A DNA stretch of 64,000 nucleotides from CAG-411 sp963643465. Lineage in GTDB: Bacteria; Bacillota; Clostridia; Lachnospirales; Lachnospiraceae. The DNA is taken from the NCBI GenBank assembly GCA_963643465.1, contig CAVIJT010000009.1, positions 62,001 to 126,000 on the forward strand, written 5' to 3'. Numbering within the stretch: the stretch's first letter is position 1; the number at the start of each line of letters is the position of its first letter. Under the pieces are notes generated by a model. It worked only from the letters and a program-made list of their open reading frames with translations. It was not told the DNA's origin and did not search any database. This document shows, piece after piece, positions 55,483 through 62,797 of the stretch. The position numbers were made by a program, and so were the translations under genes.

Positions 55483-56004
55483 TTATTCTAAATTATTGAA
55501 ATATTCATTAATATCATCATCCTCTAACTTTGTCATCTTATCATTTTCTAATAAGTATACATTAGGCTTATAAATCTCAATACCTGTCTCTATATCTATA
55601 TACGTGAACATTCTTAGTAAATCGCTATCGTACCCTGATACAAAAATGTCCTTCCAAAGTGGAGAAATACAAGAAATACAATCACTTATATCGATAATTT
55701 CTTGTCGTGTCAATGCACTATCTAACTGGTCTAGTACCAGTATGTCACCCTTGCTAAATAAAAGTTCTACTAATCTTCTACAACTTACTTCATGTTCAGA
55801 TTTTGCAGGAGTGTCAAATACCAAGTACCTGCACATATCATTATAAATATAATCCTTGAAATACTGTAACTTAGTGTTATCAACAAGATAATCTTTCTTC
55901 AAGGTTGGAATGTTAGTCACTACTGATAAACTATTTTCTCTGACTAAATCCTTAAGTTTTCTTGTTTTGTCACTTGCGTTGTCACCAATGTATAATGTAA
56001 TCAT
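55483..56004 (-). CDS. Mini P-loop NTPase-like protein (degenerate Walker A)
   Basis: 173 aa. MITLYIGDNASDKTRKLKDLV has the position and length of a Walker A loop, but the Gly before Lys-Thr is replaced by Asp. Walker B-like GDILVLDQLDSAL and a sensor-like DIFVSGYDS follow. Relatives lie at 43667 and 56270. SD GAGGG is 10 bases before ATG 56004. ATP binding may be lost. The stop codon is directly followed by an ATGGGGTA octamer. Confidence 0.6.
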   Translation of the reverse strand: MITLYIGDNASDKTRKLKDLVRENSLSVVTNIPTLKKDYLVDNTKLQYFKDYIYNDMCRYLVFDTPAKSEHEVSCRRLVELLFSKGDILVLDQLDSALTRQEIIDISDCISCISPLWKDIFVSGYDSDLLRMFTYIDIETGIEIYKPNVYLLENDKMTKLEDDDINEYFNNLE

Positions 56005-56063
56005 AACTAATAATCACCCTCTCTAAAATCGTATAATATATCCTTCAGATACCCACTGCATCA

Positions 56064-56129
56064 TGCATCTGAATACATCCCCCATTTATAGTTGGTTACT
56101 GGACTGTATGTTAACTCTGATTTAGATAA
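56064..56129 (-). repeat. 66-bp upstream repeat, copy 1
   Basis: Matches 57347-57413 with only about five differences. It contains the GTATGTTAACTCT box and a variant octamer (CCCCCAT). It precedes the 173-aa gene, as copy 2 precedes the 77-aa gene, so it looks like a mobile or duplicated promoter cassette. Confidence 0.75.
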
Positions 56130-56139
56130 CTTGTAAAGG

Positions 56140-56200
56140 GCTATTTTAACAGGATAAACAATTCAGCTAATGTCTTAATCTCTACCGCAGGCTCATACCT
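56140..56200 (-). pseudogene. Decayed 3' fragment of the 77-aa gene
   Basis: About 45 bp (ATAAACAATTCAG to GCTCATAC) repeat the end of the gene at 56996-57229 with one or two changes and encode PAVEIKTLAELFIL. With repeat copy 1 next to it, this marks an old tandem duplication whose gene body has been lost. Confidence 0.65.
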
Positions 56201-56269
56201 CCTATTGTTTCTATCTTATCCTTTCCACCTACCGCTACTAAATTATAGCTTTCATTTGTTCTGGAAACT

Positions 56270-56731
56270 TCAAAACCAACTCACCTCACTATACTTATAA
56301 GATATTGATATAATATTATCATTATTGCGAACAAACTCACCATAATAATTAGGTGAAAGCCCTAAAGGTAAACCTGTTCTTGAAAAAAGTAAATAATGAT
56401 TACTTCTATCTGATACTATAAAATCTATAACATCTTCTGTTAATATTAAATCACACCTATCTATTACAATTAAAGACTCTTTAATTTTAGATAAATCTTT
56501 CACAGTTAACACATCATCAAAAGCAAATATATTTGATAAATCACTTGAATTCTCATTATTAAACTTATTATTTCTCTTTTCATTTTTAATATATTTAACT
56601 AAAAAAGTTTTACCAGTAGCACTATCTCCGTATACTTGAGTAATCGGTCTTCTTAATTCTAAATCAAAAGAAACAATATCTCTATAACTTGCTGTTAACT
56701 TCCCACTAGCATAATCATACACTTTACCCAT
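56270..56731 (-). CDS. Mini P-loop NTPase
   Basis: 153 aa. Walker A GDSATGKTFLVKYI (about residue 35), Walker B-like ESLIVIDRCDLI, and HYLLFSRTGLPLGL near a sensor position. An N-terminal 30 residues (YASGKLTASYRDIVSFDLELRRP) form strands. It is like the gene at 43667 but complete in its P-loop. SD GGGGG precedes ATG 56731. Unknown partner; the DUF3791-like gene is 40 bp upstream. Confidence 0.65.
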   Translation of the reverse strand: MGKVYDYASGKLTASYRDIVSFDLELRRPITQVYGDSATGKTFLVKYIKNEKRNNKFNNENSSDLSNIFAFDDVLTVKDLSKIKESLIVIDRCDLILTEDVIDFIVSDRSNHYLLFSRTGLPLGLSPNYYGEFVRNNDNIISISYKYSEVSWF

Positions 56732-56771
56732 ATAAGACTACCCCCTTGTTTTTCTATGAAATCTTTTATCT

Positions 56772-56948
56772 CTAAAAGAATACCTTCCTCACCATACTAC
56801 AAAACTGCTCATAGCTAACATCTATAAGCGATAAAATACTGTACTCATCTAATAATTCACTTAAAGAATCCCACGATAAATTAAATCTTCTATGCATTAT
56901 AGTTACTAATGTTATTTTTAAATCTAAAACATTATCTACTCTTGACAT
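56772..56948 (-). CDS. Small DUF3791-like protein
   Basis: 58 aa: MSRVDNVLDLKITLVTI, then a helical part with WDSLSELLDEYSILSLIDVSYEQF. The plan (YGVxxYL-like turn then a Tyr-containing helix) resembles DUF3791, found next to DUF3990 and in toxin-antitoxin-like pairs. GAGGGGATAGG lies before ATG 56948. The family call is from memory. Confidence 0.5.
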   Translation of the reverse strand: MSRVDNVLDLKITLVTIMHRRFNLSWDSLSELLDEYSILSLIDVSYEQFCSMVRKVFF

Positions 56949-56995
56949 GATAAAGCCTATCCCCTCTATATTTCTTCAATTCATTACCTAAGAAT

Positions 56996-57229
56996 TTAAT
57001 CATTGATAGCTTGAGTACCTGCTAAAATAAACAATTCAGCTAATGTCTTAATCTCTATCGCAGGCTCATACTCCTTATAATCTTTAATATCCGACACTGA
57101 AACTATTTGTAAACCATCCTTATCAAGTAAAGATAACGCACCATATAAGTATCTGACCTCTTGCTCTGTCTTAGTTCTATAAAAATAAGAACCTATTTTA
57201 CCCCTCTCCGTTATAATAATGCAACTCAT
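56996..57229 (-). CDS. Small hypothetical protein
   Basis: 77 aa: MSCIIITERGKIGSYFYR followed by VRYLYGALSLLDKDG and an acidic C-terminus ending LAELFILAGTQAIND. Not recognised. AAAGGAAAG is 7 bases before ATG 57229. A decayed copy of its 3' end lies at 56140-56200. Its promoter region contains repeat copy 2. Confidence 0.6.
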   Translation of the reverse strand: MSCIIITERGKIGSYFYRTKTEQEVRYLYGALSLLDKDGLQIVSVSDIKDYKEYEPAIEIKTLAELFILAGTQAIND

Positions 57230-57346
57230 TTCGCTTTCCTTTCATTACACTTCTAATTGCTGATGCAGTTATTTTCTCACCAATCGGTACACTGTAGCAT
57301 TTCTTTTAACAATGAAACCATTATTGATACACTTATACTTATATCT

Positions 57347-57413
57347 TGCATCTGAATACATACCCCATCCATAGTTGGTTACTGGACTGTATGTTAACTC
57401 TGATACAGATAAA
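57347..57413 (-). repeat. 66-bp upstream repeat, copy 2
   Basis: Second copy of the cassette at 56064-56129, with the GTATGTTAACTCT box (57389-57401) and a TACCCCAT octamer (57361-57368). It lies about 120 bp upstream of the 77-aa gene. Confidence 0.75.
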
Positions 57414-57441
57414 ATACAAGTATAATACCCAATAAAATAAA

Positions 57442-57472
57442 GGTACTCATCATATGATAAGTACCTCCATGA
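57442..57472 (-). terminator. Terminator of the 215-aa gene
   Basis: AAGGTACTCATCATATGATAAGTACCT stem (GGTACT / AGTACC plus ATCATATGAT), touching the stop at 57473. T-run moderate. Confidence 0.6.
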
Positions 57473-58120
57473 TTATTTTGACTTATTGGTTGTCTTCTCT
57501 GTCTTTGTTTCCTTATTTTGCTTTGTACTCTCATTCAATTCTTTGCCAAGTGGCTTCAATAGTTCGTTAATTGTCTTATTTGATGTGACCTCTTTATCGT
57601 TTATACACTCTTGTGTGAAAGCAAAAAGATTATTAAACGTAATTGCTACTCTGTCTCTCACAGACTGGTTAGATACGCACAATATTCCGACTATAAGAAT
57701 ACCTATAAACACTATCTTGCCAAAAAAACTACATACACTATCAAATTTCCTTCGTCTGGCACGTCTCTTTCTATCTCTTACTAGGGCTTCTAACTGACGT
57801 TCTTCTGCAAGTTTTTCAGAGGTCTCGGCTTCCTTTGATTTAATTCGCCATCTCGCCTGTCTCTTCTCTTCTTTTCTTATCTGCTTCGCTAAACGGAGTT
57901 TCTCTCTCTTATCGGCATGTTGTGCTTTGATTAACTCTCTGCGGTGCTTTTCAATCTGCTTACGCTTCTCTTTGTTAAATGGTGTTTCTGGTACACTCTC
58001 TAATTCAGATAATTGAATATCAAGGTCAGCAATATCCATTTCTCTGCTCGTTTCATGATTGAAATCAGTATCTTCTGGGAATATAATATCATCTTTTTTA
58101 GGTAATTCTTTTATCTTCAT
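57473..58120 (-). CDS. Basic coiled-coil protein with one membrane segment
   Basis: 215 aa from ATG 58120 (GGAGAT upstream). Residues 30-125 are a highly charged Lys/Arg/Glu coiled coil (KREKLRLAKQIRKEEKRQ), then one hydrophobic segment (IVFIGILIVGILCVS) and a C-terminal tail of about 60 residues rich in Lys/Thr. Probably an inner-membrane anchored protein with a large cytoplasmic part. Might tether DNA or a complex to the membrane; no family was recognised. Confidence 0.6.
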   Translation of the reverse strand: MKIKELPKKDDIIFPEDTDFNHETSREMDIADLDIQLSELESVPETPFNKEKRKQIEKHRRELIKAQHADKREKLRLAKQIRKEEKRQARWRIKSKEAETSEKLAEERQLEALVRDRKRRARRRKFDSVCSFFGKIVFIGILIVGILCVSNQSVRDRVAITFNNLFAFTQECINDKEVTSNKTINELLKPLGKELNESTKQNKETKTEKTTNKSK

Positions 58121-58232
58121 AATATCATCTCCAATCTTTATTGGCGTGTATTGCGAGTACTGAGAACGCAATAAAACTAAAATTTAATTACACTGTTGAT
58201 AAATAATATGAAAGAAAATATCATACCCCAAG

Positions 58233-58262
58233 AAGAAAAGACCTGCCACTTGGACAGGTCTT
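58233..58262 (-). terminator. Terminator of the large methyltransferase gene
   Basis: AAGACCTGCCAC / GTGGACAGGTCTT-type stem (AAGACCTG / CAGGTCTT), 6 bp past the stop at 58269. Confidence 0.8.
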
Positions 58263-58268
58263 GGTACT

Positions 58269-60767
58269 TTATCTGTATATGTATTTTACTAATTTAACAA
58301 TATCCTCAATGTCAACCTTCACTAAATACTTATCTGTTAATACAACTTTTTCATGAGAAGATTTTTTCTTACTTTTCTTCTGAGCCTCTATAATTTTTTC
58401 TTCTTCCTTTCCTTTCTCAATAATTCTGTCAGCAAATTTATCATAATCGGCTACCTCAAAATCAAAATTTGTTATCATTATCTCTAAATCACTTCCAGAC
58501 TCAATACACTCTGCCAAAAAAACATAATTATCAGTCGCTAAATTGTTTCTAAAAAGATATGCATATGTCTCTTTTGATAATTGTAAATCTCTACCATCTT
58601 TCATAAACAAAACCTTGCAACTTCTATTATGACTCTCAAATAATGCTTTAAGTTTTAACCACATATCAAAATATACTACAAAGGTATCCTTAGATATTGA
58701 ATCATCAAGGGCTGCTGATGGTAAATTAGCTCTACAACTAAAAACGAAATCTCCCTTGAAACCACTACAAGCAATAAGTAAATCTTCCATATCTTCGATC
58801 TTAAATCCAATAGAATATCCTGCTGAATTAAGATAAGGACTATCTAAATACGCAAAGGATGTGCTTTTATTATAAGTAACATCTGTCAATAATTTCATTG
58901 CATCTACACCATATTTTACATTCGGCACAGGTGTAACCCCTCTCTGATACTCATATCTAAACCTATTAAAATCCTTATCTATGTCAATATTTTTAAATTT
59001 AGGTGCTTTTAAAACAGATGGAACACTTACTGCACCACTTACAAGAGATGTATGTATAGTTACAAAAATTACTGCTAATTCTACTTCAGATTGTTTCACC
59101 TTATCTAACTCTTCTTCTTTATTATAATTCTCCCCACAATCATTATAGACATCTATTAAAGGTTTATATAAATCTCTCAACTCAAAGTAAACCTCTAAAA
59201 CTGAGATGACATCTTGTTTTCTATCCTTAAAATCATTATCTGTCATTTTAACATCATAGGTACCATAATCTGGATTGTAGAAAAAAAATTCAACATCCAA
59301 ATCGCTCAGTAATGAACTATCAAAACCTTTATCCTTAACATATAAATCTGCTATTGTTCTACCATTATCAAGTCTAATTTTTGTCATATCTTTAAAATAT
59401 GACTGATAGTTCTCCCTTTCTTCTTTAGTCCAACCGAATTGACCTTTATTAGCTACAGGTGGAAATACTTTATCAATCTTCTTATATAACTTTCTTACAC
59501 TCTTTTGTTTCTCTTTCAAATTTTTCTTGAATTCATTAAAGTTCTCATCTGATCCCTTTAAAACTCGATAGAAACACATATTAGCATAATTTCCATCACT
59601 GATATAGTATTTTACCCCCTCTTTCTTATGAAATTGAGTGATACCTATACCACTACCCCCAAATGGTTCAATATATGTATCAAATGACCTCTGGTCAACT
59701 AAACTTTGAAGCATAAAACCTAAATAACCTGACTTATGACCTGCATAATTAACTGGAGATACTGGTGCTAAAAAATTACCCTCACGCAAAATTCTCTCTG
59801 GTAAAATACTCCACTTATTATATTCAAATAACTTCTTCTCTTTAGCAAAATACTCATAGCCAAAATTCTTTTTAGTTCTCAAATGCAAATCGTGCATTAT
59901 CTGAGAACATACCCCAGATTTGGTTGTTAAAGGCTCTTGCTTAAAATACTTAGATATAGCATCACCAAAATACAGTAATGTATAACATACCCAAGCACAA
60001 CTCTGGCGAATAAATAAAGGTGCTACTTGTCCTCTTTTTGCTTGTCCAACCAGTACCTCCGTTCTATCTATACCTTGAATTATATCCATTTCCTTACAAT
60101 ACTTTGTTGTTACTTCTGCAATCACATTTAATAAAGCAGGAAGTGTTGAAAAAGAATACTCATCATCAGATGGTACTTTCTCATAATCCAAAGCTTCTCC
60201 ATTAAAAGTTAAATCTTCTCCAAAATCATCATAAACCGCCTCGGTGTAAAACGCTTCACGACTTTTTAAATTTCGATATACTAAATGCAGACCACGATTG
60301 TACTTATTAATCTCTTGCCCATCTTGTTTAGCATATATAGTATCCATTTGTAAATAGTCTTCGGCAATCGTAGAAAGATTTTTCGTAATAAGTTCATTTA
60401 ACTCCTTCTGTACTTCATCAATAAAAGGTATGAATGCTTTTGCAATCTGTTCCTTAGCATCAGGAACTACCCCCTCAATATTCTTAGCCTTATTTCCTAC
60501 TAATCTGTCATCTCCTGCTAAAGCATATCTATTCTTTTTCTTCCGATACTTTTCTTCCAGTTCAATTCTTTTATCGTCTGATAATTTTATAAGGATATCA
60601 TAAAAAGAATACTTTACCTTCTTTGTACCTGCTTTCTCATGATTTTGTTTCTTAACACTTTTCAAACCTGCTGCTTCTACAAACATCTTATCGCGATAAT
60701 TAACCTGAACATCCATGTATTCAATCAACTCAATACACTCTAATATTTGTTTCTTTGATATTGCCAT
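58269..60767 (-). CDS. D12-type N6-adenine DNA methyltransferase with long N-terminal domain
   Basis: 832 aa from ATG 60767, where GAGGAGG lies 10 bases upstream; an in-frame upstream start at 60836 is unlikely. Residues 1-330 are helical and not recognised. The D12 class core follows: SPVNYAGHKSGYL and TYIEPFGGSGIG (motif I, about 364), ISDGNYANMCFYRVLKGS, then LDSPYL (motif IV, about 637), GDFVFSCRAN, and a C-terminal charged coiled coil. Canonical motif IV is DPPY; here it reads DSPY. At three times the size of Dam it may have extra activities or form a complex. Confidence 0.75.
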   Translation of the reverse strand: MAISKKQILECIELIEYMDVQVNYRDKMFVEAAGLKSVKKQNHEKAGTKKVKYSFYDILIKLSDDKRIELEEKYRKKKNRYALAGDDRLVGNKAKNIEGVVPDAKEQIAKAFIPFIDEVQKELNELITKNLSTIAEDYLQMDTIYAKQDGQEINKYNRGLHLVYRNLKSREAFYTEAVYDDFGEDLTFNGEALDYEKVPSDDEYSFSTLPALLNVIAEVTTKYCKEMDIIQGIDRTEVLVGQAKRGQVAPLFIRQSCAWVCYTLLYFGDAISKYFKQEPLTTKSGVCSQIMHDLHLRTKKNFGYEYFAKEKKLFEYNKWSILPERILREGNFLAPVSPVNYAGHKSGYLGFMLQSLVDQRSFDTYIEPFGGSGIGITQFHKKEGVKYYISDGNYANMCFYRVLKGSDENFNEFKKNLKEKQKSVRKLYKKIDKVFPPVANKGQFGWTKEERENYQSYFKDMTKIRLDNGRTIADLYVKDKGFDSSLLSDLDVEFFFYNPDYGTYDVKMTDNDFKDRKQDVISVLEVYFELRDLYKPLIDVYNDCGENYNKEEELDKVKQSEVELAVIFVTIHTSLVSGAVSVPSVLKAPKFKNIDIDKDFNRFRYEYQRGVTPVPNVKYGVDAMKLLTDVTYNKSTSFAYLDSPYLNSAGYSIGFKIEDMEDLLIACSGFKGDFVFSCRANLPSAALDDSISKDTFVVYFDMWLKLKALFESHNRSCKVLFMKDGRDLQLSKETYAYLFRNNLATDNYVFLAECIESGSDLEIMITNFDFEVADYDKFADRIIEKGKEEEKIIEAQKKSKKKSSHEKVVLTDKYLVKVDIEDIVKLVKYIYR

Positions 60768-60873
60768 CTTGAATAATACCTCCTCTGTTGAATATGAAAA
60801 TATTATATCAAAATAGCATGTGTAATGATACCCCATCTAACAATAAACATCAGGTAGATTACTCTTTTCATAT

Positions 60874-61278
60874 ATGTTAAATACCTATCTTAATAAAAAT
60901 TATAAATTACAATATAAACAAGGATTATCATGCCCTGCTAGATTCGCCTCAGTCTCACTATTAAAGTATACTCTGTTTTTCTCATCAGGCAATCTACTAC
61001 AACGCTCACAATGCTATGTCTATCTTTTATACTTAAATAGATTTGCTTTGCTCTTCTATTACAGAACTATTGTGTGTTTTTATGTGCCTCTAAGGGATAC
61101 TTATCGTACTTCTATAGTTGATGTTACTTTTTCTAACACTTTTGACGAATGTGTATTTTTAAACACCTCTTTGCAACACATGGTTGCACAATATACAAAA
61201 AAACTGGCTCCTATGTTAATACTACCTAGAGAACTTACTTTACTAAAAACTTATCTCATAAAAACTACTATTAAATGA
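60874..61278 (+). CDS. Dubious 134-codon frame
   Basis: A plus-strand frame in the gap between two minus-strand genes, open for 134 codons in AT-rich DNA, longer than chance would suggest. It has no SD, and its composition (YFLT-rich, many Cys/Tyr) resembles no known family. It may be a decayed gene. The interval 60768-61387 otherwise holds only octamers at 60829 and 61380. Confidence 0.25.
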   Translation: MLNTYLNKNYKLQYKQGLSCPARFASVSLLKYTLFFSSGNLLQRSQCYVYLLYLNRFALLFYYRTIVCFYVPLRDTYRTSIVDVTFSNTFDECVFLNTSLQHMVAQYTKKLAPMLILPRELTLLKTYLIKTTIK

Positions 61279-61387
61279 TTAACTCTTTTTACTTCTTTAC
61301 TGATGAAATTCTCTGAACAAAAGCATCAAAACAAGTCATATCTTACATTATTACAACACGAAACACAACTTCGAATTAGTACCCCAT

Positions 61388-62515
61388 CTATTTTGTAATC
61401 TTATTCATCTCTTCTTTTAATTCCTCCATATCTCTATGTGTATACACATTTTCAGTTATATCTGGAATAGAGTGTCCAACAATTCTCTTTAAAATATATT
61501 CATCCATACCAACTTTCTTAGCATTTGTAATAAATGTATGTCTAGTTTCATGAGGATGATGCTCCATACTCAAACGCTTCATTACTTTATTAAATCTGCC
61601 TCTATACTTATCATAAGTCATACAAGTACCCTGCTGTCCATTGATATCATTGAACAAATATTCACTTCCTAATTCCTTTGCCTCATTATAACGATTGATA
61701 ATCAATTCCTTTATACATGAATTGATTGGCACACATCTATTTTTACCAGCATCTGTTTTTAACCCACCAAACATTACTTCTTCCTCGAGATTAATATCTT
61801 TTAATTGTAAAATAGCTAATTCCTGTGGTCTCCATCCTGAATAAATACCAATCAATACCATATCAGCAAACTCAACTTTATTAATGTTTTCCCATAAAAC
61901 ATTAACTTCCTCCTGACTAAATGGTAAATTTTTTCTCTTATCCTTTTTCTGTTGTGCTCTTATATCTTTTCCCACCTCAAAAGCTCTTGCATAATTTTTA
62001 TCTACAATATCTCTTGCATATGCCCAATCAAACATCAAATTAAACATAGATTTTATACGTGCTTTGGTTCCTGCTGTCGCATATCGTTTCTTTCCTTTAT
62101 CTTTACCTTTGTCTGGTATTACATATGCCTTTTCCATACACTCTTGTAAATGATAAACTCTAATATCACGCATTTTCATATTATATAATGTACTACAATA
62201 ATTGTATGCAGAAGTAACTGTTCGCTGAGATGATACCCCACTTAACTTCTTAAAATACTCTTCTGACCACTTCTCATACAACTCCTTAAAAGTAATACCT
62301 TTTTGCTTTAAATCATAAGGACAAGCATTATATGCAGCTAATGCTGCTTCTGCCTCAGCTCTTGTTGCATAATACCCTATTGTTTTTATAATCTGCTTAC
62401 ACTTTCCTGTCTCCTTATCAACTTCCCATCCAATTGTCACCCTCGCTCTCCAAGGCTTTCTTCTTTTTCCACCTTTCATCTTAAAAGTAGAACCTTCACT
62501 ATTTGCTCGTCTCAT
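61388..62515 (-). CDS. int: Tyrosine integrase of the element
   Basis: 375 aa. An N-terminal arm-binding domain (WRARVTIGWEVDKETGK...IGYYATRAEAEAAL), a SAM-like core-binding domain (ITFKELYEKWSEEYF), and the catalytic domain with Arg in SGWRPQELAIL, Lys in GLKTDAGKNR, HETRHTF and VGHSIPDITENVYTH (His and Tyr nucleophile). All catalytic residues are present. It sits 282 bp from the target gene's 3' end, with the arm-type sites in between, the normal order for an integrase at its own attachment site. The stop codon TAG is followed directly by ATGGGGTA. Confidence 0.93.
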   Translation of the reverse strand: MRRANSEGSTFKMKGGKRRKPWRARVTIGWEVDKETGKCKQIIKTIGYYATRAEAEAALAAYNACPYDLKQKGITFKELYEKWSEEYFKKLSGVSSQRTVTSAYNYCSTLYNMKMRDIRVYHLQECMEKAYVIPDKGKDKGKKRYATAGTKARIKSMFNLMFDWAYARDIVDKNYARAFEVGKDIRAQQKKDKRKNLPFSQEEVNVLWENINKVEFADMVLIGIYSGWRPQELAILQLKDINLEEEVMFGGLKTDAGKNRCVPINSCIKELIINRYNEAKELGSEYLFNDINGQQGTCMTYDKYRGRFNKVMKRLSMEHHPHETRHTFITNAKKVGMDEYILKRIVGHSIPDITENVYTHRDMEELKEEMNKITK

Positions 62516-62668
62516 AAATAAATCTCCTTTCAGCTAAAATAAAATTTACACTTTACATAGTTGAAATTAATTAGTACATAGGATATGAAACAAAACTCAA
62601 AGATAAAAGAATTATAGAAGTGCATTTATACACCAGAAACAGATTAAGACACTTTCAAATGAACCTCT

Positions 62669-62720
62669 GTCTTGTGTGTCTTGTAGTGTGAGTCTTGTAA
62701 GTGTCTTGTACGAGTCTTGT
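62669..62720. repeat. Right-end integrase arm-type sites
   Basis: Five GTCTTGT copies start at 62669, 62678, 62692, 62703 and 62714 (spacings 9, 14, 11, 11). They match two copies at the left end. Clustered short direct repeats beside a crossover site are typical arm sites bound by the integrase N-terminal domain. Confidence 0.7.
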
Positions 62721-62731
62721 AGACAAAAAAT

Positions 62732-62771
62732 GAGGGCTTCTCAAATCGAACCACGACTTGAAAAGCCCCCA
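62732..62771 (-). terminator. Terminator of the GGGtGRT gene
   Basis: GAGGGCTTCTCAAA / TTGAAAAGCCCCC-type stem, T-run on the minus strand, 27 bp past the stop. It lies between the arm sites and the target gene, so it may be element-borne. Confidence 0.8.
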
Positions 62772-62797
62772 TAAGTAAAGCATTTTCCGCTTATTTA

